A stretch of 64,000 nucleotides of DNA from Flavobacterium aquaticum. Lineage in GTDB: Bacteria > Bacteroidota > Bacteroidia > Flavobacteriales > Flavobacteriaceae. The DNA is taken from the NCBI RefSeq assembly GCF_003259835.1, contig NZ_QLMI01000006.1:149317-213316 (forward strand), written 5' to 3'. A model generated the notes under the pieces. The model did no database searches. It was not told the origin of the DNA and was given only the letters and a program-made list of their open reading frames with translations. The translations under genes were made by a program, and so were the position numbers. This document shows, in pieces, positions 26,030-34,825 of the stretch (position 1 is its first letter; each line of letters starts with the position of its first letter).

Positions 26030-26323
26030 TTATACTGTAACTTCTGTTTTTTCTTTAACGCTTTCAACAAACACTTTAGCAGGTTTGAATGCTGGAATGT
26101 TGTGTGCAGGAATTTTAATTGTAGTATTTTTAGAAATGTTTCTTCCTGTTTTTTCAGCTCTTGTTTTAATAATAAAACTTCCAAAACCTCTTAAATAAAC
26201 ATTGTCACCAGTTTCTAACGAGTTTTTCACTTCTTCCATAAAAGTCTCAACTGTTGCTTGAACATCTCCTTTTTCAAGTCCTAATTTTTCTGAAATTTTC
26301 GCTACGATATCTGCTTTCGTCAT
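26030..26323 (-). CDS. HU/IHF-family DNA-binding protein
   Basis: A nucleoid protein of 97 residues. It starts MTKADIVAKISEKLGL, has the dimerisation helices, and the DNA-contacting arm with GFGSFIIKTRAEKTGRN and the tip proline in IPAHNIPAFKPAK. Length and motifs match the HU family; whether it behaves as HU or IHF cannot be settled. Its promoter is among the clearest in the window (26364-26395). Confidence 0.95.
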   Translation of the reverse strand: MTKADIVAKISEKLGLEKGDVQATVETFMEEVKNSLETGDNVYLRGFGSFIIKTRAEKTGRNISKNTTIKIPAHNIPAFKPAKVFVESVKEKTEVTV

Positions 26324-26363
26324 TTTCTTTCGTATTTATATTTTGTGTATTTTTTTGAGTTTG

Positions 26364-26395
26364 CAAATATAAGAATTAAAAAAACAATAAATCAA
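26364..26395 (-). promoter_or_regulatory. promoter of the HU gene
   Basis: On the minus strand, TTG (26393-26395) is followed after 21 bases by TATATTTG (26364-26371). Both boxes and the spacing match the Bacteroidota consensus. The leader would be about 35 bases. Confidence 0.7.
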
Positions 26396-26401
26396 TCATA
26401 A

Positions 26402-26436
26402 TTGATTAAATTTTAATTACTAAAGATTTATTTTTG
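26402..26436 (+). promoter_or_regulatory. candidate promoter of mutY-ssb-gldE-gldD
   Basis: TTG at 26402-26404 and TATTTTTG at 26429-26436, 24 bases apart, one more than the usual 17-23. The box lies 18 bases before the mutY ATG. Confidence 0.5.
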
Positions 26437-26454
26437 TTGTCCCAATATAAAAAC

Positions 26455-27504
26455 ATGGAATTTTCTAACTCTTTAATTCAATGGTATTTACAAAATAAGC
26501 GCGACTTACCATGGCGAAACACAACCAATCCGTACTACATTTGGCTCTCAGAAATTATGCTACAACAAACACGAGTAGCGCAAGGTTTACCTTATTTCTT
26601 ATCTTTTACAGAAGCTTTTCCAACCGTTTTTGACTTGGCTAATGCAGACGAAGAAAAAGTGCTAAAATTATGGCAAGGATTAGGTTATTATTCCAGAGCC
26701 AGAAACTTGCACGCTACCGCAAAACACATTGCTTTTGAATTAAATGGCGAATTTCCATCTACTTATAAAGAGTTGTTACAATTAAAAGGTGTTGGAGAAT
26801 ATACGGCTGCCGCCATCGCTTCTTTTTCATTTAATGAATCTGTTGCTGTCTTAGATGGCAATGTCTTCCGAGTTTTGAGTCGTTATTATAATGTAGAAAG
26901 TGATATTTCATTTCCCAAAACCAAAACAGAATTTCAACAACTAGCACAAGAAGTATTGGACAAAAAGAATCCTGCTTTGTTCAATCAGGCAATTATGGAA
27001 TTTGGTGCGTTGCAATGTGTTCCAAAAAATCCAAATTGTGAAGCTTGTGTCTTAAATTCGAGTTGTGCTGGACTTCAATATAAAAAAGTAAACCAACTTC
27101 CGGTTAAAACCAAAAAAACAAAAGTCACGCCCCGTTACTTAAATTATTTAATTTTAAAAGATTCCGATTCTAACTTTATCGTTCAAAAACGTGAAGGAAA
27201 AGGAATTTGGGAAAATTTATACGAATTTCCAGTTTTTGAAACCGAGTTACAATTATCGGAAAATGAAATTATAAGTAAAGTTTCTAAAATGGAATTCTTC
27301 AATAAACAACCGATTGAAGTTATTTCGCTTCACAATGATGTTAAGCTTCATAAACTATCGCACCAACATTTAAATATTCGCTTTTTTGAGGTACAATTCG
27401 ATTCTAAATTACCTGATTCAAAACCAATTACAGAAGTTGAAAAACTACCTTTTCCAATAGTAATTCACAATTTTATCGTTGCAAATTATTGTAATTCACT
27501 TTAA
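26455..27504 (+). CDS. mutY: A/G-specific adenine glycosylase
   Basis: A base-excision repair enzyme of 349 residues that removes adenine opposite 8-oxoguanine. The helix-hairpin-helix is LLQLKGVGEYTAAAIASF, followed by the catalytic Asp in VLDGNVFRVLSR. The 4Fe-4S cluster cysteines follow as C-x6-C-x2-C-x5-C (CVPKNPNCEACVLNSSC). A NUDIX-like C-terminal domain recognises 8-oxoG. The start is ATG at 26455 (MEFSNSLIQWYLQNKRDLPWR); a TTG extension upstream overlaps the promoter and is rejected. It is first in an operon with ssb, gldE and gldD, the order known from gliding flavobacteria. Confidence 0.96.
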   Translation: MEFSNSLIQWYLQNKRDLPWRNTTNPYYIWLSEIMLQQTRVAQGLPYFLSFTEAFPTVFDLANADEEKVLKLWQGLGYYSRARNLHATAKHIAFELNGEFPSTYKELLQLKGVGEYTAAAIASFSFNESVAVLDGNVFRVLSRYYNVESDISFPKTKTEFQQLAQEVLDKKNPALFNQAIMEFGALQCVPKNPNCEACVLNSSCAGLQYKKVNQLPVKTKKTKVTPRYLNYLILKDSDSNFIVQKREGKGIWENLYEFPVFETELQLSENEIISKVSKMEFFNKQPIEVISLHNDVKLHKLSHQHLNIRFFEVQFDSKLPDSKPITEVEKLPFPIVIHNFIVANYCNSL

Positions 27505-27542
27505 ATTACTATTTTTGATTAACCCTAATAAATATATAAGCC

Positions 27543-27944
27543 ATGAACGGAACATTAAACAAGGTTATTTTGATAGGTCATTTAGGTGACGAAGTAAAAA
27601 TGCACTACTTTGAAGGTGGTAATTGTATAGGACGTTTTCCTTTAGCTACAAACGAAGTGTACATCAACAAAACTACTGGAGAAAAAATTACTTCTACAGA
27701 ATGGCACAACATTGTTGTTCGAAATAAAGCAGCCGAAATTTGCGAAAAATACCTTTCTAAAGGCGATAAAATTTACATTGAAGGTCGAATCAAATCGCGT
27801 CAATGGCAAGCTGAAGACGGTGCTACAAAATACACTACTGAAATTCAGGTAACAGAATTTACATTCTTAAATACCAAAAAAGAGACCGATTTAAGTAAGT
27901 CATCTTTACCAACAGGCAGCGCACCTGACGATTTTAATGTTTAA
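27543..27944 (+). CDS. ssb: single-stranded DNA-binding protein
   Basis: An OB-fold protein of 133 residues that coats single-stranded DNA. It begins MNGTLNKVILIGHLGDEVKM and contains TEWHNIVVRNKAAEICEKYLSKGDKIYIEGRI, the core SSB fold. The acidic tip at the C-terminus, normally DDIPF, appears as PDDFNV, which is typical for this phylum. It lies 38 bases after mutY and 15 before gldE. Confidence 0.95.
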   Translation: MNGTLNKVILIGHLGDEVKMHYFEGGNCIGRFPLATNEVYINKTTGEKITSTEWHNIVVRNKAAEICEKYLSKGDKIYIEGRIKSRQWQAEDGATKYTTEIQVTEFTFLNTKKETDLSKSSLPTGSAPDDFNV

Positions 27945-27959
27945 CTAAATTGATGTAAT

Positions 27960-29252
27960 TTGGATCCTGATCCTGCCAGTTTTCTCCATTCGATAGACTT
28001 TGAATTCCTTTTTGGAATAATAGCAATTATGATATTGCTTGCTTGTTCTGCTTTTATATCGGGCTCAGAAGTAGCGCTTTTTTCTTTATCTCAAAAAGAT
28101 ATTGACGATATTTCAAATAAAGATTACAACAGTGGAACGCTTATTTCAAGATTATTAGAAAAACCTAAAAAGTTGTTAGCAACCATTTTAGTAGCTAATA
28201 ATTTTGTAAATATTGCCATCGTAATTATTTTCTCTTCTTTTAGCGGACGTTTATTCAACGGAATTGAATCTTCTGTGTTGCGTTTCATTTTAGAAGTGGT
28301 AGTAGTTACGTTTTTCATTTTGCTTTTTGGAGAAGTTTTACCAAAAATATACGCCAATCGAAACAATATGGAGTTTGCCAAAAAAGTAGCAATCCCAATC
28401 TCTATTTTAAATAATATTTTATCTCCAATAAGCGTTCCAATGCGAAACGGAATTCTTTTTATAGAGAAGAAACTTAATGTACAAAAAGGAAATTTTTCGG
28501 TAGACCAACTCTCACAAGCTTTAGAATTGGCATCTCAGACCGACACAACTGATGGTGAACAGAAGATTTTAGAAGGCATCGTAACTTTCGGAAATACCGA
28601 AGTTCGTCAAGTAATGAGCCCAAGAATTGATGTTTTTGCTTTGAATATTGAAGAGACTTTCTCCCAAGTAATGCCTAAAATTGTAGAAAAAGGCTATTCT
28701 CGAATTCCAGTTTACAAAGAAAATATCGATCAAATTGAAGGGATTCTATTTATTAAAGATTTGATTCCACATATTGATAGCGAAGATTTCAATTGGACTG
28801 AATTGTTGCGTCAGCCTTTCTTTGTTCCTGAAAATAAAAAGCTAGACGATTTATTGAAAGATTTTCAAGGCATGAAAAGTCACTTAGCAGTTGTGGTGGA
28901 TGAATATGGCGGAACTTCTGGAATTATTTCATTAGAAGATGTTTTGGAAGAAATTGTAGGCGATATCAGTGATGAATTTGATGATGAAGATTTGATTTAT
29001 TCTCAAATTGATGATAAAAATTTCCTTTTTGAAGGCAAAATCAGCTTGAAAGATTTTTATCGAATTATTGAAGTGGATGAAAATGAATTTGAAAGTAAAA
29101 AAGGTGAAGCCGAGACTTTAGCTGGATTTTTACTGGAAATTTCTGGAAATTTTCCAAAGAAAAGACAGAAAATAACATTCCATAATCTTATTTTTACCAT
29201 CGAAAATGTAGATAAGAGAAGAATAAAACAAATAAAAGTTACGTTATTGTAA
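27960..29252 (+). CDS. gldE: gliding motility-associated protein GldE (CNNM/CBS transporter-like)
   Basis: An inner-membrane protein of 430 residues. It has a CNNM (DUF21) membrane domain with about four segments (15-165), two CBS domains (around 205-330; VMSPRIDVFALN and SHLAVVVDEYGGTSGIISLEDVLEEIVGDI) and a C-terminal CorC/HlyC-type domain. The family includes magnesium/cobalt efflux proteins. In Flavobacterium johnsoniae gldE partners gldD in gliding and T9SS function. The start appears to be TTG at 27960 (reads MDPDPASFLHSIDF); the nearby ATG at 27953 is followed at once by a stop. Confidence 0.92.
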   Translation: MDPDPASFLHSIDFEFLFGIIAIMILLACSAFISGSEVALFSLSQKDIDDISNKDYNSGTLISRLLEKPKKLLATILVANNFVNIAIVIIFSSFSGRLFNGIESSVLRFILEVVVVTFFILLFGEVLPKIYANRNNMEFAKKVAIPISILNNILSPISVPMRNGILFIEKKLNVQKGNFSVDQLSQALELASQTDTTDGEQKILEGIVTFGNTEVRQVMSPRIDVFALNIEETFSQVMPKIVEKGYSRIPVYKENIDQIEGILFIKDLIPHIDSEDFNWTELLRQPFFVPENKKLDDLLKDFQGMKSHLAVVVDEYGGTSGIISLEDVLEEIVGDISDEFDDEDLIYSQIDDKNFLFEGKISLKDFYRIIEVDENEFESKKGEAETLAGFLLEISGNFPKKRQKITFHNLIFTIENVDKRRIKQIKVTLL

Positions 29253-29254
29253 TT

Positions 29255-29815
29255 ATGATACAAAATATAGTAAAATTAAGCTGTTTGGGATTATTTTTAA
29301 GTTTGATTGCTTGTGGAGATGAAACCTTGCCAAAACCAAAAGGACATTTAAGTTTAGAATATCCAAAAGCCAAATATTCTAAATTAAATTCGAATTGTAG
29401 CTTTACTTTTGAAAAAAATGATTTAGCTAACATTAAAGATAAGTCCTGTGCTTTTGAGATTAACTATCCAAAGATGAAAGCCACCATTTATTTAACACAT
29501 AAACCAGTTAATAATGACATCGATAAATTATTGCGCGATGCTCAAACATTAACTTATAATCACGTGGTTAAAGCAGATGACATCATTGAGCAACCTTTTA
29601 TTAACGATAAGAAAAAAGTGTACGGAATGTTTTATGAAGTAGGTGGAAACGCAGCAACAAACGCTCAGTTTTACGTTACCGATAGTACAAAAAACTTCAT
29701 AGTAGGAAGTGTATATTTTTATGCTAAACCTAATTTCGATTCTATTTTACCAGCTGCACAATATCTAAAAGAAGATATGCGAAGAATTTTAGAAACTTTG
29801 GAATGGAAACAATAA
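29255..29815 (+). CDS. gldD: gliding motility lipoprotein GldD
   Basis: A lipoprotein of 186 residues with lipobox cysteine C20 (LFLSLIACGDE). The opening after the lipobox, PKPKGHLSLEYPKAKYSKL, and the EWKQ end match GldD, which is required for gliding motility and T9SS-dependent secretion in F. johnsoniae. It starts 2 bases after gldE. The gldE-gldD order is itself diagnostic. Its molecular role is unknown, but GldE overexpression is reported to relate to GldD function in that organism. Confidence 0.93.
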   Translation: MIQNIVKLSCLGLFLSLIACGDETLPKPKGHLSLEYPKAKYSKLNSNCSFTFEKNDLANIKDKSCAFEINYPKMKATIYLTHKPVNNDIDKLLRDAQTLTYNHVVKADDIIEQPFINDKKKVYGMFYEVGGNAATNAQFYVTDSTKNFIVGSVYFYAKPNFDSILPAAQYLKEDMRRILETLEWKQ

Positions 29816-29848
29816 AAAAACGCCCTGAGATAATCAGGGCGTTTTTTT
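29814..29848. terminator. bidirectional terminator after gldD
   Basis: CGCCCTGA (29821-29828) pairs with TCAGGGCG (29834-29841), loop GATAA, with seven A before and seven T after. It serves gldD and the convergent lipoprotein gene. Confidence 0.93.
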
Positions 29849-29849
29849 A

Positions 29850-30218
29850 TTACATTTTTTTCGATTCCGTTACTTTGTAAGAATCACCACCTGCAACACC
29901 TTCAATGGTTTTGGTTAACGATTCTAACGATTGTTTTTCAGCGTCGAATTTTACAGTTGCAATTTTAGTTTCAAAATCTACTACCGCTTGCCCAACACCT
30001 TCTTGGCCAGCTAATTTATTTTCGATTGTTTTAGCACAACCCATAGCGCACGTCATTCCGTCGATAGTAAAACTTGCGGTTTGCATTTTAGCTAAATCTG
30101 CTTCAGAAACGGCTTCTTTTTTCGTTTCTTCAACTGCAACTTCTTTGTTTTCTTGTTTACAACTTGCTAATGAAAGTGTCATTAAAAGCACTAAACCAAT
30201 ATTTTTTAAATTTTTCAT
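29850..30218 (-). CDS. heavy-metal-associated (HMA) domain lipoprotein
   Basis: A 122-residue protein from the preferred start MKNLKNIGLVLLMTLSLASC at 30218, whose lipobox ends at C20. After an acidic linker an HMA fold follows (FTIDGMTCAMGCAKTIENKL). The metal site is CxxxC (TCAMGC) rather than the usual CxxC of copper chaperones. It likely binds a soft metal such as copper at the outer or inner membrane. An upstream ATG at 30263 would put the lipobox out of place and is rejected. No copper ATPase is nearby. Confidence 0.85.
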   Translation of the reverse strand: MKNLKNIGLVLLMTLSLASCKQENKEVAVEETKKEAVSEADLAKMQTASFTIDGMTCAMGCAKTIENKLAGQEGVGQAVVDFETKIATVKFDAEKQSLESLTKTIEGVAGGDSYKVTESKKM

Positions 30219-30260
30219 ACGAACAAATGTTAAATTAAAAGTCTCTAAATAAAGACTATG

Positions 30261-30268
30261 CAAAATTA
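30261..30268 (-). promoter_or_regulatory. candidate -7 box of the HMA lipoprotein gene
   Basis: The minus strand reads TAATTTTG, matching TAnnTTTG, 43 bases upstream of the start at 30218. No -33 TTG is evident. Confidence 0.35.
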
Positions 30269-30328
30269 CAAAATTTCATAGTGCTATTTTAAAAATAAAG
30301 CCTGAATTTTGACGAACAAAATAGCGCT

Positions 30329-31198
30329 ATGGAAAACAATTCGACAAAATGGTATTTATTAGGCTTTTTAGGCTGCGTTTGGGGAAGCTCCTTCATCTTA
30401 ATGCAATTGGGCTTAAAAGGTGTAAACTCGGTGCAATTAGGCAGTTTGCGAATCCTTTTTGCAGCAATATTTTTAATTGTTGTTGGATTCAAACAAATTC
30501 CTCAAATTCCCTTATATAAGTGGAAATACATTGCATTAACTGCTTTGTGTGGTACTTTTATTCCTGCTTTTTTGTTTGCTTTTGCACTTTCAAAAATTGA
30601 TGGTTCGATTAGTTCGATTTTAAATTCGTTAACTCCTTTAAATACTCTTTTAGCTGGATTACTCTTTTTTGGAATGAGCGTGCAACGAAGTCAAGTATTT
30701 GGAGTTATTATTGGATTTATTGGCTGTGCTTTGTTGGTTTTATTTGGTGATGGAGAAAACACTACTGAAAACTATTACTATGCTATCTTAATTGTAATTG
30801 CTTCGATTTTTTATGGTATCAATGTCAATTTGATAAAAAAATACTTATCTGATTTAAAACCATTAACGATTAGCACGGGAAACTTTTTGATTATGTTTTT
30901 TCCAGCTTTAATCGTTTTATATTTCACTGGCTTTTTTGATGTAATTCAAGAAACTAAAGTACAAACTTCATTAGGCTTTATTGCTATTTTAGGCATCGTT
31001 GGAACCGGATTTTCGAATATTTTATTCTTTAAATTAATTCAGTTGTCGTCGCCTGTTTTTGCTTCTTCGGTTACGTATATTATTCCAGTAGTGGCTTTTA
31101 TTTTAGGTTATTTATTTATGAATGAAACGCTTTCTGTGATACAATTACTTGGCGCTTTGATTGTTTTAGTTGGGGTTTACTTTTCGAGTAAGAAATAA
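30329..31198 (+). CDS. EamA/DMT-family transporter
   Basis: An inner-membrane protein of 289 residues with ten hydrophobic segments in two EamA repeats (LLGFLGCVWGSSFILMQLGL at the start; the second repeat begins near YYAILIVIASIFYGINVNLI). The family exports or exchanges metabolites; the substrate is not predictable. It stands alone on its strand, convergent with the M16 peptidase genes. Confidence 0.9.
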   Translation: MENNSTKWYLLGFLGCVWGSSFILMQLGLKGVNSVQLGSLRILFAAIFLIVVGFKQIPQIPLYKWKYIALTALCGTFIPAFLFAFALSKIDGSISSILNSLTPLNTLLAGLLFFGMSVQRSQVFGVIIGFIGCALLVLFGDGENTTENYYYAILIVIASIFYGINVNLIKKYLSDLKPLTISTGNFLIMFFPALIVLYFTGFFDVIQETKVQTSLGFIAILGIVGTGFSNILFFKLIQLSSPVFASSVTYIIPVVAFILGYLFMNETLSVIQLLGALIVLVGVYFSSKK

Positions 31199-31201
31199 AA
31201 A

Positions 31202-31224
31202 AAACGCCCAATTTCTTGAGCGCT
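31202..31224 (-). terminator. terminator after the M16 peptidase operon
   Basis: CGCCCAA and TTGAGCG form a 7-base stem with one mismatch around TTTC. Eight A on the plus strand give the U tract on the minus strand, so it mainly serves the leftward operon. Confidence 0.65.
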
Positions 31225-31247
31225 TTCTGAATTTCATGTTTTGTTTA

Positions 31248-33308
31248 TTATTTGAAATCTGCATCCGTTACACCTTCGTTAATTTTAACTTCAGTAGTAA
31301 TTAATTCGATTTCGATACCAACATTCATGATGGTTTTGTATGGGAATTTCAATCCTTTTACGTCTTTGTAATCTTGATAGTAAGTAGTCTGAGTCATTTT
31401 TTGACCACCTTGCTCTAATTCTTTAGATTCAGCAACTTTAAATCCAGTTTTTACGTCGTAGTAGTAAGTAGATTTTCCGTTTTTAATCACATAAGCATCA
31501 GCACCATTAATATTTTCGACACCTGTTAAAGTAACGTCTTTATCTGTTAACAATGCTAACTCTTTGAAAGTTGTAGCTTCCGCTTGCATATCTTTCAAAT
31601 CTTGATCTTTAAAATCTTTTCTTTGACCTTGTTGAACAGCATACGCTTCTTTTTCATTTACAACTTGCTTCATCATAGTCATTCCCATAGCTTTCATTTC
31701 AACACCCATTTTCTTTGGAGCTGTTTTAACTACTAATTCTAAAGGAGTTCCTTGAACTGTTCCAGATGACATTACTGCTAATGTTTTTACATTTTTAACA
31801 GCTTTTTCTCCACCAATTGCATTGATATAGTTATTTAAAACGGTTTGAGCTGTTACTCCTGCAGGAACTGGTTTTTTAACCTCTGGTTTTTCTGTTGGAT
31901 TACCATATTTATCAAAGTAGAAAATTGGTAATTTTTCTTTTTTGCTCATCGCTTCTAAACCTGGTAAAACATCACCTGCTTTTCCTACGATAACCACTCT
32001 AGTTTTATCTGATAAGAAATATTTATTAGCTGCATTTTTAATATCTTCTGCAGTAACTGCGTTGATATTTTTAATGTAGTTTTCATAGAAATCTTCAGAT
32101 AAACCTTGAGTTTCTTTAAACAACGCATAGCTTGCAATAGTTGAAGGTTTTTCAATTTGCATTACGAAGTTACCTACGTATTTTGCTTTAGCATTTCTTA
32201 AATCTTCTTCAGAAACTAAATCTGTTTTGATTCTTTTTAATTCATTAAAAAATTCAACAACAGCACTATCTGTTACTGTATTTCTAACAGAAGCACTTGA
32301 ACGGAATTTATTGATATATTTTCCAGCTCCAATTGAAGAGTACGCTCCATAAGTCCAACCGTGTTTTTCGCGTAAGTTTAAGAATAATCTTCCTTCACCA
32401 CCACCACCTAAAATTTGGTTAGCTAATAAAACTGAAAAATACTCTTTATCTGTCATTTTTAAGTTTGACAAGTTTACTAAAGCAATTTCAGACTGTACTG
32501 CGTTTGGTGTATCAATAAAGTTGATTTGACTGTATTGAACGTCTTTTGGTTCAGAATAAGATAACTGAGGAGCCGTAGCTTTTCTCCATTTACCAAAAAG
32601 TTTTTCTACTTCTTTTTTAACTTCTTTAAAATTAACATCTCCTACAATTACTAAATACGCATTAGCAGGAACAAAGTAAGTATTGTAATTTAAAACTACA
32701 TCATCAAAAGTTACGTTTTTCAACGTTTCTTCACTTGTAAATTCACCTTTGTAGTGTTCTTTTCCAAACACTAAAACATTTTCTACTCTACGAGCAATAG
32801 CAGAAACACTTTTTTCATCAGCTTTTAAACCTTCGATAATTTTTTCTTTTTCTTTTTCGAATTCAGCTTTATCAAATAATGGATTTAAAGCACCATCAGC
32901 CATTAATTCTAAAATTCTTTTTGAATATCTTGAAAGTCCGTTTGCTGAAGCTCCAGAAGCATAAAAATTAATATCTGCTCCTAAGAAGTCGATTTCTTCA
33001 TTGTATGCGTCTTTAGTAACCGTTTCTGTTCCGTTACCTAACATTCCGCTTAAAATATCAGAAACTCCTTTTTTATTACCTTCTGCATAAGGCGGGTTAT
33101 CTAAAGTTAGATTAAAAGAAACACGTGGTAACTTGTGATTTTCCACAACTAAAACTTTCAAACCGTTTTTAAGTACAAAACTTTGTGGTTTGTTGATGTT
33201 GATAGTAGGAGCTGGTCCTGCTTTTGGTTGTGGTCTGTCTTGTGCTTGCATAGTTATTGTTAAAAATAAACTGGCCGCTATGTATATAAATTTTTTCATA
33301 TTCTTCAA
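31248..33308 (-). CDS. M16-family peptidase-like protein (zinc site lost) with C-terminal lipoprotein-sorting-like domain
   Basis: A secreted protein of 686 residues (signal peptide 1-22, ending MQAQ). Residues about 35-470 form two M16 domains, but where HxxEH should be the sequence reads GVSDILSGMLGNGT, so the zinc site is absent and this is the inactive partner. Residues about 490-686 form a separate beta-rich domain (TVLNNYINAIGGEKAVKNVK ... TTYYQDYKDVKGLKFPY) like LolA/outer-membrane lipoprotein-sorting proteins. The active partner is encoded 3 bases upstream, so they probably form a two-subunit periplasmic protease. Confidence 0.9.
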   Translation of the reverse strand: MKNMKKFIYIAASLFLTITMQAQDRPQPKAGPAPTININKPQSFVLKNGLKVLVVENHKLPRVSFNLTLDNPPYAEGNKKGVSDILSGMLGNGTETVTKDAYNEEIDFLGADINFYASGASANGLSRYSKRILELMADGALNPLFDKAEFEKEKEKIIEGLKADEKSVSAIARRVENVLVFGKEHYKGEFTSEETLKNVTFDDVVLNYNTYFVPANAYLVIVGDVNFKEVKKEVEKLFGKWRKATAPQLSYSEPKDVQYSQINFIDTPNAVQSEIALVNLSNLKMTDKEYFSVLLANQILGGGGEGRLFLNLREKHGWTYGAYSSIGAGKYINKFRSSASVRNTVTDSAVVEFFNELKRIKTDLVSEEDLRNAKAKYVGNFVMQIEKPSTIASYALFKETQGLSEDFYENYIKNINAVTAEDIKNAANKYFLSDKTRVVIVGKAGDVLPGLEAMSKKEKLPIFYFDKYGNPTEKPEVKKPVPAGVTAQTVLNNYINAIGGEKAVKNVKTLAVMSSGTVQGTPLELVVKTAPKKMGVEMKAMGMTMMKQVVNEKEAYAVQQGQRKDFKDQDLKDMQAEATTFKELALLTDKDVTLTGVENINGADAYVIKNGKSTYYYDVKTGFKVAESKELEQGGQKMTQTTYYQDYKDVKGLKFPYKTIMNVGIEIELITTEVKINEGVTDADFK

Positions 33309-33311
33309 ATC

Positions 33312-34637
33312 TTAGTTTTGAGCTTTGTCTTTAGCAGGAACATAATCTAAAATCATTCTTTGGTTTGAGTTTAGATATTTTTTTGCAATGTCTCTAATTT
33401 CTTCTCTTGTTATAGAACGATAAATATCTATTTCTGTATTAATTAAGTTAATATCGCCATATAACATATAGTAAGTTGCTAAATTATCCGCAATTCCTTC
33501 AACAGAAGCATTGTTACTTACATAATTACTTTCAAATTTGTTTTGAAGTTTTTGAAAGTCTTTTTCAGAAATTAATTCGTTTTGCATTTTCACGATTTCC
33601 TCATCAATCTCTTTTAAGATAGATTCTGTCGTATTTTCTCCCATTGGTAAACCATAGATTAAATACATTCCGTAATCTTCTTGACTATAGTTGAAAGCAC
33701 CAATTTGTAATGCCATTTTTTTATCATCTACAATCTTTTTGTATAATTTAGAGCTTTTTCCATCAGAAAGATAAGCTGAAATCATATCTAAAACTCTAGC
33801 ATCACGTGTTTTCATTGAAGGCGTTCTGTAAGAAGCCACTAACATCGGAATTTGAATGTTTGGATCTTGCCAAGTTGCTTTAAATTCTTTTGTAATTGGC
33901 GCTTCTTCTACTTTTTGACGAGTTACTGGGGCTCCTTTAGGAATTGGACTAAAATATTTTTTCACCCATTCTTTTGCTTGTGCTTTGTCAAACTGACCTG
34001 CAATTACTAAAACTGCATTGTTTGGCACATAGAACTTTTTATTAAAAGCTAAGAATTCTTCTAAAGTAGCGGCATCTAAATGCTCCATTTCTCCAATGGT
34101 TGTCCATTTATATGGATGCACTTTAAACATGTTTTCTTTAACCGCTTTAATTAAATTCCCATAAGGCTGATTATCAACACGTAATCTTTTCTCTTCTTTA
34201 ACTACTTCATTTTGTGTATCAACACCTTTTTGATCAATTACAGGATGCATTAATCTTTCCGATTCCATCCAAATAGCTAATTCTAAATTGTTAGATGGGA
34301 AAACTTCGTAATAATACGTTCTATCGTCAGTAGTATTAGCATTGTTGTTTCCTCCGTTTGCTGTAACTAATTTGAACCACTCGCCTTTACCAATGTTTTT
34401 TGTTCCTTCAAATAAAAGGTGTTCAAAAAAGTGAGCAAAACCAGTACGGTTAGGTTGTTCGTCTTTAGCTCCTACATGATACATTACCGAAGTAATAACC
34501 ACAGGTGCAGAATTATCTTGATGAAGTACAACGTGTAATCCATTGTCTAAATCAAATTCCTCGAATGTTACTTTTTGAGCAGTGGCAGTTCCGCCAAGCA
34601 TTAGTGCAGTACCCAAAGCCATTAAAGATTTTTTCAT
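33312..34637 (-). CDS. M16-family zinc metallopeptidase (active subunit)
   Basis: A 441-residue periplasmic peptidase with a signal peptide (1-20, ending TATAQ). The inverted zinc motif HFFEH is at about residues 67-71 in GFAHFFEHLLFEGT, and the distal glutamate lies in TQNEVVKEEKRLR. It starts the leftward operon and pairs with the site-less subunit downstream, as in the mitochondrial processing peptidase arrangement. The substrate is unknown; family members degrade peptides or process exported proteins. Confidence 0.93.
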   Translation of the reverse strand: MKKSLMALGTALMLGGTATAQKVTFEEFDLDNGLHVVLHQDNSAPVVITSVMYHVGAKDEQPNRTGFAHFFEHLLFEGTKNIGKGEWFKLVTANGGNNNANTTDDRTYYYEVFPSNNLELAIWMESERLMHPVIDQKGVDTQNEVVKEEKRLRVDNQPYGNLIKAVKENMFKVHPYKWTTIGEMEHLDAATLEEFLAFNKKFYVPNNAVLVIAGQFDKAQAKEWVKKYFSPIPKGAPVTRQKVEEAPITKEFKATWQDPNIQIPMLVASYRTPSMKTRDARVLDMISAYLSDGKSSKLYKKIVDDKKMALQIGAFNYSQEDYGMYLIYGLPMGENTTESILKEIDEEIVKMQNELISEKDFQKLQNKFESNYVSNNASVEGIADNLATYYMLYGDINLINTEIDIYRSITREEIRDIAKKYLNSNQRMILDYVPAKDKAQN

Positions 34638-34763
34638 ACGTTATTAATTTGTTTGATATAATTACAATAAGACGCAATTTCGGGATAATGTTACAATTTG
34701 AATTAAAATTTTATATAAAAAATATTAAAATTCTGTTTTGAAGCATTTTATTTATAAGTATAG

Positions 34764-34793
34764 TTGTTTGGTTTAGAAATTATTGTATATTTG
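34764..34793 (+). promoter_or_regulatory. promoter of rplU-rpmA
   Basis: TTG at 34764-34766, a 19-base spacer and TATATTTG at 34786-34793 match the Bacteroidota housekeeping promoter exactly. The leader is about 25 bases. Confidence 0.8.
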
Positions 34794-34825
34794 CAACCTT
34801 AAAATTTTTAACTAAAATCATTGTT

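Noticed and set aside
26434..26454. TTG start upstream of mutY
   Set aside because: It overlaps the promoter box and adds residues not expected before EFSNSLIQWYLQ.
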